Positions 38,460 through 48,391 of a stretch of DNA of 64,000 nt are shown here, piece by piece. The stretch comes from Gilliamella sp. wkB108 (GTDB lineage: Bacteria > Pseudomonadota > Gammaproteobacteria > Enterobacterales > Orbaceae). Each line of letters starts with the position of its first letter. Position 1 is the first letter of the stretch. The translations under genes were made by a program, and so were the position numbers. Location: the NCBI RefSeq assembly GCF_001690195.1, contig NZ_LZGM01000007.1:1-64000 (forward strand), in the 5' to 3' direction. A model generated the notes under the pieces. The model was not told the origin of the DNA, made no database searches, and saw only the letters and a list, made by a program, of their open reading frames with translations.

Positions 38460-39917
38460 TTAAGACAAAGCTGTTTTTATATCGTCAATAAGTTCATCTA
38501 ACTTCGCATCACCTATATAGTTTTTAATACTGATAATTGGTTGCGTTAATGTATGACTGGCTCGTTCGACTAACCTTTCTTGAATAACCACTAGGTCAGC
38601 TTCTGGCGGTACGTTCTCTATTGAAAAATGTTTCACTACGATGTCTTTATCAACACCGCGCTCTTTTAATAATTTTTTAAATCGCGTTGCCCCCATAGCA
38701 CTTGAACCTGCTCCTGCATCACAAGCGAACGCAATAAATTGAATATTTTTTAGATCAAGATCTGCTGTTGATTCTGCTGTGTTATTACCCAGTTTCATCT
38801 CAGCTTTCGCTTTTAAATAAGAAGCACTGCTTCCTTCTAATTTAGTATTGATAACGTCTTGTTTTGAACTAGAGAAATCCTCATCCTTTTCTGTACCTGG
38901 ATTAATCTTAAGTAACAAGCTACAGCCGATAAAAGAAACTAAAGCCGCTGCACCAATACCGCAGATAGTAGCAAGATGTTTACCCGGAGGAGTTAAGGCT
39001 AGAAAAGCAAAAATAGAGCCAGGTGTTGCACCAGCAACTAATCCTGCATGCATTAATGAAAAAACCATAATGCCGGCAGCAGAACCTAACATTAATGGAA
39101 ATATCATAAGTGGACGCATATATACATAAGGGAAATACATTTCATGAATACCACCAAAGAAATGAATGATTGTGGCGGCAGGCGCTGATTTTTTGCTCAT
39201 CCCTTTGCCAAAAAAGCAGAATGCTAATAATAGTCCTAATCCAGGACCGGGACTTGCAAATACCATAAAGTAAACAGATGAACCATTAGCCAAAGCATCT
39301 TTCATGCCCAGTTGATAAAAGATAGCCTGATCGATGGCATTATTAAGAAACAGAACGCGGGTTGGTTCGATTAATAACGCCAAAGAAGCCAAATATCCGG
39401 TTTGTAATAGTGCATCAATAGCAGCAGCAATAATATTGGTAATAGACAGCATGAATGGGCCAATAAAATAGTAGCCTAAAATAGCTAGCCCCATACCTAA
39501 AAAGCCTAATGCAAAGTTTTGAATAATATTTTCAAATCCGTTTGGTAAACGGTTTTCTAACAATTTATCTAGTTTTTTACTACAAAAACCTCCTAATGGC
39601 CCCATTGCCATTGCTCCGAGCAACATAGGGATATCCGATCCAACAACAATCCCCATAGTACCGACGGTGCCAATTATTGCGCCCCGTTTGCCACCCACCA
39701 TGTCACCGCCGGTATAACCAACAAGCATCGGTAACATGTAAGTAATCATAGGACTAACTAAACTACCTAACTGTTCATTAGGTAACCAACCGGCCGGAAT
39801 AAAAAGTGCGGTAATAAAACCCCAAGCCATGAAAGCACCAATATTAGGTATCACCATGGCCGTGAGAAATCCACCAAAACTTTGAATTTTAGCTCTCAAT
39901 GATAGTTTTTTATTCAT
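38460..39917 (-). CDS. Mannitol-family PTS permease EIICB
   Basis: 485 residues. The EIIC membrane domain covers about 1-345 and matches MtlA/CmtA: KIQSFGGFLTAMVIPNIGAFMAWG, EPTRVLFLNNAIDQAIFYQLG and GGIHEMYFPYV (with the conserved Glu). A linker of about 45 residues follows. The EIIB domain starts near 390, with the phosphocysteine at about 399 in FACDAGAGSSAMGA. There is no EIIA domain, unlike MtlA (637) and like CmtA (462). It imports and phosphorylates a hexitol or pentitol. It is the first gene of the minus-strand operon. A 24-bp palindrome lies 37 bp upstream of its ATG, and a GntR gene is divergent. No mannitol 1-phosphate dehydrogenase (MtlD) is present, so mannitol is not the obvious substrate. 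Confidence 0.9.
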   Translation of the reverse strand: MNKKLSLRAKIQSFGGFLTAMVIPNIGAFMAWGFITALFIPAGWLPNEQLGSLVSPMITYMLPMLVGYTGGDMVGGKRGAIIGTVGTMGIVVGSDIPMLLGAMAMGPLGGFCSKKLDKLLENRLPNGFENIIQNFALGFLGMGLAILGYYFIGPFMLSITNIIAAAIDALLQTGYLASLALLIEPTRVLFLNNAIDQAIFYQLGMKDALANGSSVYFMVFASPGPGLGLLLAFCFFGKGMSKKSAPAATIIHFFGGIHEMYFPYVYMRPLMIFPLMLGSAAGIMVFSLMHAGLVAGATPGSIFAFLALTPPGKHLATICGIGAAALVSFIGCSLLLKINPGTEKDEDFSSSKQDVINTKLEGSSASYLKAKAEMKLGNNTAESTADLDLKNIQFIAFACDAGAGSSAMGATRFKKLLKERGVDKDIVVKHFSIENVPPEADLVVIQERLVERASHTLTQPIISIKNYIGDAKLDELIDDIKTALS

Positions 39918-39953
39918 CGTAAAGTTCCTCGAAAGTTAAAATATGTAGCCATA

Positions 39954-39977
39954 TTTAATATGAGTACACATATTAAA
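39954..39977. promoter_or_regulatory. Palindromic operator candidate for the polyol PTS operon
   Basis: Perfect 9-bp arms TTTAATATG (39954-39962) and CATATTAAA (39969-39977) around AGTACA. It extends to GCCAT and ATGGC outside with a 2-base shift. It lies 37 bp before the EIICB ATG. It is likely the site of the divergent GntR-family regulator; this is inference. Confidence 0.55.
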
Positions 39978-40168
39978 TGGCATTTAAATAATATTTAATC
40001 GAGGCAATATGTATATATATTTTTATTCATAATGTTAAGTAAATCACACTTTATTTTCTAACTATTTTATGAATATACATATTTTTTAGTGAAAACAAAT
40101 TTATCGGGCTTTGTTGTACAATTTGCGAGAATAGTTACTGGTGTAGAGTTAAAATCATTATTCGAAAA

Positions 40169-40183
40169 TGATAATAATCATCA
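40169..40183 (+). promoter_or_regulatory. Fur-like 15-mer upstream of gntR
   Basis: TGATAATAATCATCA matches the 7-1-7 Fur consensus except at one position. It is 74 bp before the GntR ATG. Iron control of a polyol regulator would be surprising, and such AT-rich words can arise by chance. Confidence 0.3.
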
Positions 40184-40256
40184 ATATCTTGCAGAAATGT
40201 TGATATGTGCTTATCCTTGAATCAAAATGATAAATTAAATCCGTAGAGAGGTAAAA

Positions 40257-40997
40257 ATGAGTGGTAATGTAACAATTAAACAACAACAAGTTATTAATTA
40301 TATTACTAACCTAATAGAGGAAAAAAATCTCTCTATGGGTGAAAAAATTGATACTGAAGTTAATATTGCTAAAATTCTTGATGTCACTCGTACCACCGTT
40401 AGGGAAGCAACCAGACATCTTTTAGATGAAGGGTTAGTTTATCGTGTTAGAAAATCAGGTTTGCATGTGGGTTCATCAGAAAGGAATATTAATTTAACCG
40501 GAAAATTTAATGTTATTTCTCATTTTGATTATCAAGCCAAAAAACAAGGGTATAAAGGCTCCAGAAAAGTGCTTTCTGCAAGTATTGTTCCGGTACCTAA
40601 TGAACAAATTGCAAATTCATTAGGGTTAAAACGAACTGATTTTGTCTATAAAATTGTTAGACTTATGTTTTTTGATGATATTCCCGTATCGATTGAGTTT
40701 ACACTGATCCCAACTAATTTGTTCAATCAATTTGAATTTAGCCAACTAGAAATTTCTAAATTTGGTTATATTGAAGAGATGACAGGTAAAAAAGTTAAAA
40801 AAAGAATACAAAATATTATGGCGATCAATATCGATGATGAAAAAGTTGAGACGTCATTAAATGTAGATAAAAATAAAGCGCTATTGAAACTTGAAGAGAT
40901 CACCTATCTGGAAGACGATACACCATGCGAACATAATGTTTCATATATAAAAGCTGAATATCATCCAATCCAAAATATTATCGAACGTCGATTATAA
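40257..40997 (+). CDS. GntR-family regulator with UTRA domain (HutC class)
   Basis: 246 residues. The N-terminal winged helix (about 8-75) contains DTEVNIAKILDVTRTTVREATRHLLDEGLVYRVRKSG, typical of GntR proteins. The UTRA effector domain covers about 85-240 (DFVYKIVRLMFFDDIPVSIEFTLIP, ALLKLEEITYLEDDTPCEHN), which usually binds a sugar phosphate. It is divergent from the polyol PTS operon and is its most likely repressor. Ribosome binding site AGAGAGG. No member of known specificity can be named. Confidence 0.88.
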   Translation: MSGNVTIKQQQVINYITNLIEEKNLSMGEKIDTEVNIAKILDVTRTTVREATRHLLDEGLVYRVRKSGLHVGSSERNINLTGKFNVISHFDYQAKKQGYKGSRKVLSASIVPVPNEQIANSLGLKRTDFVYKIVRLMFFDDIPVSIEFTLIPTNLFNQFEFSQLEISKFGYIEEMTGKKVKKRIQNIMAINIDDEKVETSLNVDKNKALLKLEEITYLEDDTPCEHNVSYIKAEYHPIQNIIERRL

Positions 40998-41205
40998 CAC
41001 GGCTTGATTCATGCTGTTTGTTTAACAAAAAAAAGAAAAGTGTTTAGTTACACTCTTATTTTTAGATGCCTATTAATAAAATAGTTGATATTTTTATATC
41101 GAAAAAACAAATAACTAAGTAATAGTAATGCCTTAAATTAGCACTCTATAATACGCAATAATTAGTATATAATCATGCCAACTTTTTTTATTAACTTAAG
41201 TTATT

Positions 41206-42309
41206 ATGATCTGCGTAAATCAGCTTTTTATTTATCCGATTAAATCAATGCAAGGCATTGCTGTTACACAAGCAACAGTATCACAAGGCGGATTTGAACA
41301 CGATCGCATTTTGATGATTAGTGAACCTGACGGAACATTCATTACAGCGAGGCAATTCCCTCAGTTGTTAAAGATTAAAACATCGGTTAGCGACAACCAA
41401 GTACATATTAGTTTACCTACGGGCGAATCACTCTGTATTGATCTCGACGATTTTTCCAGTAGTCAAGAATCAACACACGTATGGGGATCAAACTTTACAT
41501 CGCATATTGCATCAATTAAAGTAAATCAATTTTTTAGCCAATATTTACATAAAGATGTGCAGTTACGTTGGCTTGGTCGTCATTTATCCCGACGAACTAA
41601 ACGTTATCCTGATGTCCCTGTTAGCTTTGCCGATGGTTACCCTTACCTTTTATTAAACGAAGCATCATTCAACTACCTACAACAACAGTGTCCGGAAAGA
41701 CTTGATATTGGACAATTTCGTGGCAATATCATTATAAACGGTGCATTACCTTTCGCCGAAGATGGCTGGAAAACTATTAAAATTGGTGATGTCGTATTTG
41801 ATATTGTAAAACCTTGTACGCGCTGTGTATTGACTACAATCAATGTTAATTCAACCAATTATTTAGCCAATAACGAACCGCTTACCACTTTAGGCTATTT
41901 TAGATCCGATGATCAAGGCAAAATCGATTTTGGCATGAATATGATTGCTCGTAATTCTGGAACTATTTGCATAAAAGATCACATAGAAGTGTTAGAGCGC
42001 CAAAACGCTAAAAAATATATTCAATCTTTTCCGAAAAAAACAGATAACCAGCAACAAACTTGTATTATAACCTTTGAAGGTCAATCATTTAATGGTAACA
42101 ATCAGCAAACTATTTTAGAGCAGTTAGAACAACATCAAATACCTATTCCCTACTCTTGTCGAGCAGGTGTTTGTGGTCGTTGCCAGGTCATATTAAAACA
42201 AGGAGAAGTGACAGCCCTGACACAAGCGGCAATAAAGAGTAAAAATCGAATTTTAACCTGTAGCTGTATACCTAAAAGTGATATTGAGTTGAACTTATTA
42301 AAGAAGTGA
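41206..42309 (+). CDS. ycbX: YcbX-type MOSC domain protein with 2Fe-2S domain
   Basis: 367 residues, as in E. coli YcbX (369). The MOSC N-terminal beta-barrel covers 1-120 (LFIYPIKSMQGIAVTQA, GFEHDRILMI). The MOSC domain covers about 130-265, with GQFRGNIIINGALPFAEDGW and KPCTRCVLTTIN around the molybdenum cofactor ligand. A plant-type 2Fe-2S ferredoxin domain covers about 285-367, with CRAGVCGRC and a final Cys in TCSC. In E. coli YcbX works with CysJ to reduce N-hydroxylated bases. zapC is nearby, as in E. coli, but a Sel1-like gene is inserted between. Confidence 0.92.
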   Translation: MICVNQLFIYPIKSMQGIAVTQATVSQGGFEHDRILMISEPDGTFITARQFPQLLKIKTSVSDNQVHISLPTGESLCIDLDDFSSSQESTHVWGSNFTSHIASIKVNQFFSQYLHKDVQLRWLGRHLSRRTKRYPDVPVSFADGYPYLLLNEASFNYLQQQCPERLDIGQFRGNIIINGALPFAEDGWKTIKIGDVVFDIVKPCTRCVLTTINVNSTNYLANNEPLTTLGYFRSDDQGKIDFGMNMIARNSGTICIKDHIEVLERQNAKKYIQSFPKKTDNQQQTCIITFEGQSFNGNNQQTILEQLEQHQIPIPYSCRAGVCGRCQVILKQGEVTALTQAAIKSKNRILTCSCIPKSDIELNLLKK

Positions 42310-42416
42310 TACAAAAATTCATTTATTATCGACATTATGTAATAATTGTTTTACAAAAAAATAATAACAATAAATGAAGAAATAAAGAAATAAATAGAAA
42401 TATAAGGTTAGTGTTA

Positions 42417-44123
42417 ATGATTCAAAAAATATGTGTGTTTACTTTTGTATTCATATTTTCATCTTGCGCGTTTTCGTCTAATGATTTTAGTACCGTAATG
42501 AGTAGTTTTGGCAATGGTAACAATAACCGATATCAGAACAAATCAAATAAAGGTAAAGATAATTTAGAGAGTACTAGAAGATTAGCAACCGCTTATATTA
42601 ATTTAGCCAATAGCCTTTCTTCTAGAGATTGCAATAGGCTGAAACAACTTTATAATCTGGTAAAAACTAAAAAAACAGCATTCGCCTTAGATTATGACCC
42701 CTATTCCGATTATAAGGGAAAAGATGGTTCAGTTAGTAATTATAAAAAATTTGGTTGTAATACATTAACGGATGATGAAATAAATTATAATTTATTACCT
42801 AAGTTATTCGGTAAAGGTGTTTCGTTATATAAAACAGCCATATTAAGTGGCGATACTGAGTCACTGACAATATTGTTAAATCGCTTTAAATTACAAGAAA
42901 TTCCTTTAAGTCATTTTATTACAATCGCTAGAATGGAAGATAAAGACTTAAACGATAATCCATATGTTAAATTTTTGATTGGTCAATTATATATTGATGA
43001 TTACTTCGTCAATAAAAATCCTACAAAAGCCGTAGAGTATTTTAAAGCGGCTGGAGATATTCAGGAGCATGATTTAGGGTATTACCTTGCATTTGCAAAA
43101 ATAGAAGAAGGTATCGAATCACAAGATGAAAGCCTTAGTAAGATTTCTTTCTTAAATGACGAAAATCAAAATAAGACTAACCATGATGACCTTATAAAAC
43201 AAATCGAAGAAAATCTGGATCCTAAAGATTATCCTTCAATGTTAAGGCTTAGTTTTTATTATGCTGAGGATGAAAAGTTAAATAGAGCGATCGAATATTT
43301 TGATATAGCTTGCACTTTAGAAGCATCAAGAGCATGTGAATTATATAAACAACAGTTAAAACAACCCCAAAAAAATAAGATATACTCTTTATTGCGTAAA
43401 TTTGACAAGAATAATCCTGATATTAAGGTGAGTGTAGCCATTGCAAAATGGTATGAAGATTTAGGCAAAAATTTAACCGCGATCTATTATTATTCATATG
43501 CTATGGATAAAGATCCTAAGCTATTACTTAAAATGGTGAAATTATTAGAAACTGCGAATATAGAATTTTCGTCAGAACTAGAAATGGCAATAATTAACAC
43601 CTATATTAAATATGATAGTTATATTGATAATGCTGAAATTAAATATAAAATATTTGAACTTTACTTTTATTCATCAAGAAGTTCCGATTCTGTTTTAGAA
43701 AAACAAAAGATAAGTATGTACTGGTTGGAAAAAGCAGCCGAAGCAGGACATGTTTTAGCAAAATTAAAAATCTCTGACGAATATAAATCTGGACGTTACA
43801 TTAAACAAGATTTTACTAAAACTCTATATTGGTATAACAGTTATTGTAATGTGTTTAAAGAAAATGAGTCTTACATTTATACTTGTTCCCCATTTATTGA
43901 AAAAGAAAAAGAAACTTCCGATTTGATTACTAAAGCTAACAATGGCGATATGGAGGCACAATTTAACCTAGGAAAGATACTATATGATGATGTAGCATTA
44001 TATACTACCGGCTTATATTATCTGAAACTGGCAGCTGATCAAGGTCATAAAGAAGCCAAATCGTATTACCATAGATATGAGCGTAGGTATGAGCTTATGT
44101 GTTCGATGAATTTTTCAGGTTAG
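42417..44123 (+). CDS. Secreted Sel1/TPR-like repeat protein of unknown function
   Basis: 568 residues from ATG 42417 (AAGG is 9 bases upstream; an in-frame GTG lies at 42411). The N-terminus is a signal sequence with a possible lipobox around FSSC (about residue 17), so it may be a lipoprotein; the -3 residue is Phe, which is not ideal. Sel1-like helices are visible: FLIGQLYIDDYFVNKNPTKA with VEYFKAAGD, then MYWLEKAAEAGHVLAKLKIS, and AQFNLGKILYDD with LYYLKLAADQGHKEAKSYY. The middle is helical and Lys/Asp-rich. Such repeats mediate protein contacts. I do not recognise a specific family. It sits between ycbX and zapC, which are close in E. coli, so it looks inserted. It is more AT-rich than its neighbours. 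Confidence 0.75.
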   Translation: MIQKICVFTFVFIFSSCAFSSNDFSTVMSSFGNGNNNRYQNKSNKGKDNLESTRRLATAYINLANSLSSRDCNRLKQLYNLVKTKKTAFALDYDPYSDYKGKDGSVSNYKKFGCNTLTDDEINYNLLPKLFGKGVSLYKTAILSGDTESLTILLNRFKLQEIPLSHFITIARMEDKDLNDNPYVKFLIGQLYIDDYFVNKNPTKAVEYFKAAGDIQEHDLGYYLAFAKIEEGIESQDESLSKISFLNDENQNKTNHDDLIKQIEENLDPKDYPSMLRLSFYYAEDEKLNRAIEYFDIACTLEASRACELYKQQLKQPQKNKIYSLLRKFDKNNPDIKVSVAIAKWYEDLGKNLTAIYYYSYAMDKDPKLLLKMVKLLETANIEFSSELEMAIINTYIKYDSYIDNAEIKYKIFELYFYSSRSSDSVLEKQKISMYWLEKAAEAGHVLAKLKISDEYKSGRYIKQDFTKTLYWYNSYCNVFKENESYIYTCSPFIEKEKETSDLITKANNGDMEAQFNLGKILYDDVALYTTGLYYLKLAADQGHKEAKSYYHRYERRYELMCSMNFSG

Positions 44124-44162
44124 GTTATTTAATTACCAAGCTGATTAGATAGGGATTTAATT

Positions 44163-44729
44163 TTAGGGAATAGCCTTCAAATCGGTTATTTCTTGTATAT
44201 TATCAACAAAATTATATGTTGTTGGTGCTAATCTATCATTCATCACCTTGATAGCTTCAGCAAAATTAAAAGTTTTATTCATCGCAACAAATGTAGGTTG
44301 TGCAATGATACACAGTGAAGCGTTATCACCAGCCTCAACCACCATTAAAAAGACTTTCTGCCCACCTTCTTGCATATTAACTTCGACAATATCAGCAATT
44401 TTAGGCACATACAACGTCGATTGTTGACTGAAATACCAGCTCTTAGGCATTTGTGGTTTAATAAAATTAGCGGCAATAATTGCATTAATTGACAATTCAA
44501 TTCGTTGTGGTTCAGTCAAGTTCAAAGATCTACTGCTATCATGAAAAAGATAGTAAGCCGTTGCATCACTGACAGAAAAAGGAAACTCACAAAATACATC
44601 AGGGATTAACATTTTACTAGAATAACTAGAACGAAATAACATATCATCTGACACTTCTAGCATTAAACTGTCATATTCCTTATCAAAATACCAACGCCAA
44701 CAATCGGTTGGGCGAAAAGCCATTTTCAT
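44163..44729 (-). CDS. zapC: ZapC cell-division protein
   Basis: 188 residues from the ATG at 44729 (GAGG 11 bases upstream; a second ATG lies two codons on). It resembles E. coli ZapC (180) in DCWRWYFDKEYDSLMLEV, FRSSYSSKML, LKPQMPKSW-like FIKPQMPKSWYFSQ and VVEAGDNASLCIIAQP. ZapC binds FtsZ and bundles protofilaments at the division ring. The gene order ycbX, extra gene, zapC (opposite strand) partly keeps the E. coli neighbourhood. Confidence 0.92.
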   Translation of the reverse strand: MKMAFRPTDCWRWYFDKEYDSLMLEVSDDMLFRSSYSSKMLIPDVFCEFPFSVSDATAYYLFHDSSRSLNLTEPQRIELSINAIIAANFIKPQMPKSWYFSQQSTLYVPKIADIVEVNMQEGGQKVFLMVVEAGDNASLCIIAQPTFVAMNKTFNFAEAIKVMNDRLAPTTYNFVDNIQEITDLKAIP

Positions 44730-44945
44730 TGATATGTTATCCTCGCAAATCGAATTAAATTTGCACAAAAAGATAACATAACTTCGATAAAAAATAAATA
44801 AAAATATAAAATAAAAATGATTTAATTATTTAATTTTTAAAAATTTTAATAATTTTTTGGTGAGATCAAAACGATCTAACTTAGATCTAAATTTAATCTT
44901 TTTTTGCCTTTTTGATCCTTTTAGATCGCTCAATAATTTATACTA

Positions 44946-44978
44946 AAACATATAGTTAACCTGAAACATTTTTGCAAC
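44946..44978 (+). repeat. Dispersed TAACCTGAAAC motif, copy downstream of ilvC
   Basis: AAACATATAG, then TTAACCTGAAAC, then ATTTTTGCAAC. It lies about 60 bp past the ilvC stop, beyond its terminator, and is inverted relative to ilvC. Confidence 0.7.
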
Positions 44979-44991
44979 AGATCTTAAGCAT

Positions 44992-45018
44992 AAAAAAAGG
45001 TGCTAAAAGCACCTTTTA
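44992..45018 (-). terminator. Rho-independent terminator of ilvC
   Basis: Stem AAAAGGTGCT (44995-45004) with AGCACCTTTT (45008-45017), perfect over 10 bp with a 3-base loop. On the minus strand it is followed by a run of T. It starts 21 bp after the ilvC stop. Confidence 0.9.
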
Positions 45019-45038
45019 TTTTTTAATGCCCGAGTCTA

Positions 45039-46517
45039 TTAACTGGCAACATTGATCCGTTTCATATCGGTCATATAACTACGCAATTTACGTCCAATTT
45101 CTTCAATTGGATGATGACGAATCTCTTCATTCACATCACGTAATTGTGCATTATCAACACTACCTTCTGGTATAGCTTTACCAAGATCACCTGCTTGTAA
45201 CATAGGCATAAATTTTTCTCTTAATAATGGCACTGCGGCATTAGCAAATAGATAGTTACCATATTCAGCGGTATCAGAAATAACCACGTTCATTTCATAT
45301 AAGCGTTTACGCGCAATAGTATTAGCAATAAGCGGTAACTCATGCAGGGATTCATAATAAGCTGATTCTGGTAAAATACCTGATTCAAGCATGGTTTCAA
45401 AAGCAAGTTCAACACCAGCTTTAACCATAGCAATCATTACCACACCTTGATCGAAGTAAGCTTGCTCATCAATTTTACCTTGATATTCAGCCGCTTTTTC
45501 AAAGGCAGTCTCACCTGTTTCTTTTCGCCATTTTAATAGATTAACATCATCATTAGCCCAATCTTTCATCATGGTAGCTGAAAACTCACCGGAGATAATA
45601 TCATCCATATGTTTACGATAAAGATCGGTCATGATCACTTTTAACTCTTTTGCTAATGCATTAGCTCTTAATTTAGCTGGATTTGATAAACGATCCATCA
45701 TTAATGTGATACCGCCTTGTTTTAGCGCTTCAGTGATCGTTTCCCAACCAAATTGTAATAATTTACATGCATAAGCAGGATCAACACCGTCAGCAACAAG
45801 CTTATCAAAACACAATAAAGATCCCGTTTGTAACATACCACAAAGAATAGTTTGTTCACCCATCAGATCTGATTTTACTTCTGCAACAAATGAAGATTGT
45901 AAAACCCCTGCTCGATGACCACCGGTTGCCGCGGCCCATGCTTTAGCAATGGCTAATCCTTCACCTTTAGGATCGTTTTCTGGATGCACTGCAATAAGGG
46001 TTGGTACACCAAAACCACGTTTATACTCTTCTCGTACTTCCGTACCCGGACATTTAGGCGCAACCATAACAACCGTAATATCTGAACGGATCTTTTCGCC
46101 GACTTCAACAATATTAAAACCATGAGAATAACCTAAAGCCGCCCCTTGTTTCATTAATGGTTGGACAGCTTGTACAACAGCTGAATGTTGTTTATCTGGT
46201 GTTAAGTTAATTACCAGATCAGCCGTTGGAATTAGTTCTTCATACGTGCCTACTTTAAAACCATTTTCGGTTGCTTTTTTCCAAGAAGCTCGTTTTTCAT
46301 TAATCGCTTCTTTACGTAGTGTATAAGCAATATCTAAACCAGAATCCCGCATATTAAGGCCTTGATTAAGCCCCTGCGCCCCACAACCAATGATGACAAT
46401 CTTTTTGCCTTTCAAAAAACTCGCTTCTGATGCAAATTCATCACGTGCCATAAAACGACATTTACCTAGTTGGTCTAACTTTTCACGTAAATTTAGGGTA
46501 TTAAAATAGTTTGACAT
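45039..46517 (-). CDS. ilvC: IlvC ketol-acid reductoisomerase, class II
   Basis: 492 residues from the ATG at 46517, matching E. coli IlvC (491); an in-frame ATG at 46529 overlaps the ribosome binding site GGAGAGAAG. The NADPH-binding motif is [20 protein letters not shown]. The duplicated C-terminal domain defines the long class II form. Metal-binding acids are in [11 protein letters not shown] and the second repeat. It converts acetolactate and acetohydroxybutyrate in isoleucine and valine synthesis. No other ilv gene and no ilvY lie beside it, unlike in E. coli. A strong terminator and one dispersed TAACCTGAAAC motif follow. Confidence 0.97.
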   Translation of the reverse strand: MSNYFNTLNLREKLDQLGKCRFMARDEFASEASFLKGKKIVIIGCGAQGLNQGLNMRDSGLDIAYTLRKEAINEKRASWKKATENGFKVGTYEELIPTADLVINLTPDKQHSAVVQAVQPLMKQGAALGYSHGFNIVEVGEKIRSDITVVMVAPKCPGTEVREEYKRGFGVPTLIAVHPENDPKGEGLAIAKAWAAATGGHRAGVLQSSFVAEVKSDLMGEQTILCGMLQTGSLLCFDKLVADGVDPAYACKLLQFGWETITEALKQGGITLMMDRLSNPAKLRANALAKELKVIMTDLYRKHMDDIISGEFSATMMKDWANDDVNLLKWRKETGETAFEKAAEYQGKIDEQAYFDQGVVMIAMVKAGVELAFETMLESGILPESAYYESLHELPLIANTIARKRLYEMNVVISDTAEYGNYLFANAAVPLLREKFMPMLQAGDLGKAIPEGSVDNAQLRDVNEEIRHHPIEEIGRKLRSYMTDMKRINVAS

Positions 46518-46695
46518 TCTTCTCTCCATGATTTGGGTTATTTATAATCGATTTGTTATACACTATATAGTAATTCTATTATTGCTAAAATTGATATATT
46601 TAGAATATTATGTTGCATAAATTGCAATATGCTTGCTATGTTTTGCGGTTTCTTTTACTCTAGAACACCTTTAAATTATCACTCACCTAATCAAC

Positions 46696-46923
46696 ATGGA
46701 TACACGTTACAAACAAGCTAATAAAGAAGCGATCATTTCATTATTGTTAACTATTATTTATTTCATTGCGTGGGTAATTAGTGGTTATTATGTCAGTGAT
46801 AAAATAGGATTTTTAGGACTACCATTATGGTTCGAACTCTCTTGCATCATGGTTCCAGTTGGCTTTATTTTACTATGCTGGGCTATTGTGAAATTTCAAT
46901 TCAAAAATATATCATTAGAATAA
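46696..46923 (+). CDS. yhdT: YhdT-type small membrane protein (DUF997)
   Basis: 75 residues with two hydrophobic segments (about 14-32 and 45-63), the second containing LPLWFELSCIMVPVGFILLCW. It corresponds to E. coli YhdT (80), which always sits just before panF. Its function is unknown; in some genomes the two are fused, so it may be an accessory part of the symporter. panF starts 16 bp later. Confidence 0.88.
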   Translation: MDTRYKQANKEAIISLLLTIIYFIAWVISGYYVSDKIGFLGLPLWFELSCIMVPVGFILLCWAIVKFQFKNISLE

Positions 46924-46939
46924 AATAAGTGATCAGACA

Positions 46940-48391
46940 ATGAACTACGATATTATATCACCGCTGGTGATCTACCTTATTTTTGTCTTTGCTTTATCAA
47001 TTTATGCTTATGTAAAAAGGAAAAAGGTAAATCAATTTACCGACTATTTTATTGGTAATCGGACAATGGGTGGCTTCTTACTTGCCATGACCTTAGCTGC
47101 CACATACATAAGTGCCAGTTCATTTATCGGTGGTCCTGGAGCTGCTTATAAATACGGACTAGGTTGGGTATTACTTTCAATGATCCAAGTACCTACCGTA
47201 TTACTTTCGCTAGGTATTTTAGGCAAAAAATTTGCTATTTTAGCTCGCAAATATAATGCTATCACCTTAAGTGATATGTTATATGCTCACTATAAGAGCC
47301 GAATGATTGTTTGGTTTGCAAGTATTGCTTTAGTAGTAGCTTTTGTGGGCGCGATGACCGTTCAGTTTATTGGTGGCGCGCGATTACTTGAAGCCTCTGT
47401 GGGAATTCCTTATCAAACTGGATTATTAATTTTTGGGGTAGGCACAGTTCTCTACACAGCTTTCGGCGGATTTAGAGCAAGCATTTTAAATGATGCCTTT
47501 CAAGGCTTAGTCATGATTATTGGCGCTATCTTACTTTTAACTGCAATCATTTATGCTGGCGGCGGTATCACAACCATTATTGAAAGCTTGAAAGAGATCG
47601 ACCCTGCACTTTTAACGCCTCAAGGTCCTAATGACTTTATGGATGTACCATTTATGGCTTCCTTTTGGGTATTAGTCTGCTTTGGTGTGGTTGGTTTACC
47701 CCATACCGCCGTAAGATGTATGGCCTACAAAGATAGCAAAGCGGTGCATCAAGGCATAATTATTGGCACCATTGTGGTCACTGTAATTATGTTAACTATG
47801 CATCTTTCTGGCGCGCTTGGTCGAGTTATTATAAGCGATCTGACCATTCCCGACCAAGTTGTACCTACTTTAATTATTAAGGTATTACCTCCATTAGCCG
47901 CAGGTATCTTTTTAGCCGCACCTTTAGCCGCTATTATGTCAACCATTAATGCTCAATTATTACAAGTATCATCGGTGATTATTAAAGATCTACTATTAAG
48001 TATTAAACCGCACACAAAATATAGTGATAAAACCTTAACACGCATATCTGTAGCCGTTACGCTAATTTTTGGTGGTTCACTCATTTTAGCCGCTAGAAAC
48101 CCACCTGATATGATTATTTGGTTAAATTTACTTGCATTTGGTGGGCTTGAAGCGGTATTTTTATGGCCACTTGTATTGGGGTTATATTGGAAGAGAGCTA
48201 ATGCTACTGGTGCGCTTAGTTCAATGTTAGCCGGTGCAATAAGTTATACGTTATTAGCGGTTTATAACATTAAGTTATTTTCGCTTCACCCAATTGTACC
48301 CTCTTTAATCATCGGATTAATTGTTTTTATTATTGCCAATATGTTTGGTAAAACAGGAAAAAATTATGCCTTGGATCCAACTCAGAATTAA
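46940..48391 (+). CDS. panF: PanF sodium/pantothenate symporter
   Basis: 483 residues, equal in length to E. coli PanF (483), of the sodium:solute symporter family with about 13 helices. Key blocks are [44 protein letters not shown] and the signature [18 protein letters not shown]. It imports pantothenate with sodium for coenzyme A synthesis. Its last 26 bp overlap the start of prmA, so the yhdT-panF-prmA-dusB-fis genes probably form one transcript. Confidence 0.95.
   Translation: MNYDIISPLVIYLIFVFALSIYAYVKRKKVNQFTDYFIGNRTMGGFLLAMTLAATYISASSFIGGPGAAYKYGLGWVLLSMIQVPTVLLSLGILGKKFAILARKYNAITLSDMLYAHYKSRMIVWFASIALVVAFVGAMTVQFIGGARLLEASVGIPYQTGLLIFGVGTVLYTAFGGFRASILNDAFQGLVMIIGAILLLTAIIYAGGGITTIIESLKEIDPALLTPQGPNDFMDVPFMASFWVLVCFGVVGLPHTAVRCMAYKDSKAVHQGIIIGTIVVTVIMLTMHLSGALGRVIISDLTIPDQVVPTLIIKVLPPLAAGIFLAAPLAAIMSTINAQLLQVSSVIIKDLLLSIKPHTKYSDKTLTRISVAVTLIFGGSLILAARNPPDMIIWLNLLAFGGLEAVFLWPLVLGLYWKRANATGALSSMLAGAISYTLLAVYNIKLFSLHPIVPSLIIGLIVFIIANMFGKTGKNYALDPTQN

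Larger units (their letters stand above)
39918..40256. other. Divergent control region EIICB/gntR
   Basis: 339 bp between divergent genes. It contains the 24-bp palindrome at 39954-39977 near the EIICB start, and a Fur-like 15-mer at 40169-40183 on the gntR side. The remainder is AT-rich with no open frame. Confidence 0.55.
44730..45038. other. Intergenic region zapC/ilvC
   Basis: 309 bp. It contains the ilvC terminator at 44992-45018 and one copy of the dispersed TAACCTGAAAC motif at 44946-44978. The stretch 44770-44940 is AT-rich and holds several AGATC-containing words (near 44864, 44884 and 44925). No gene is seen. Confidence 0.5.
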
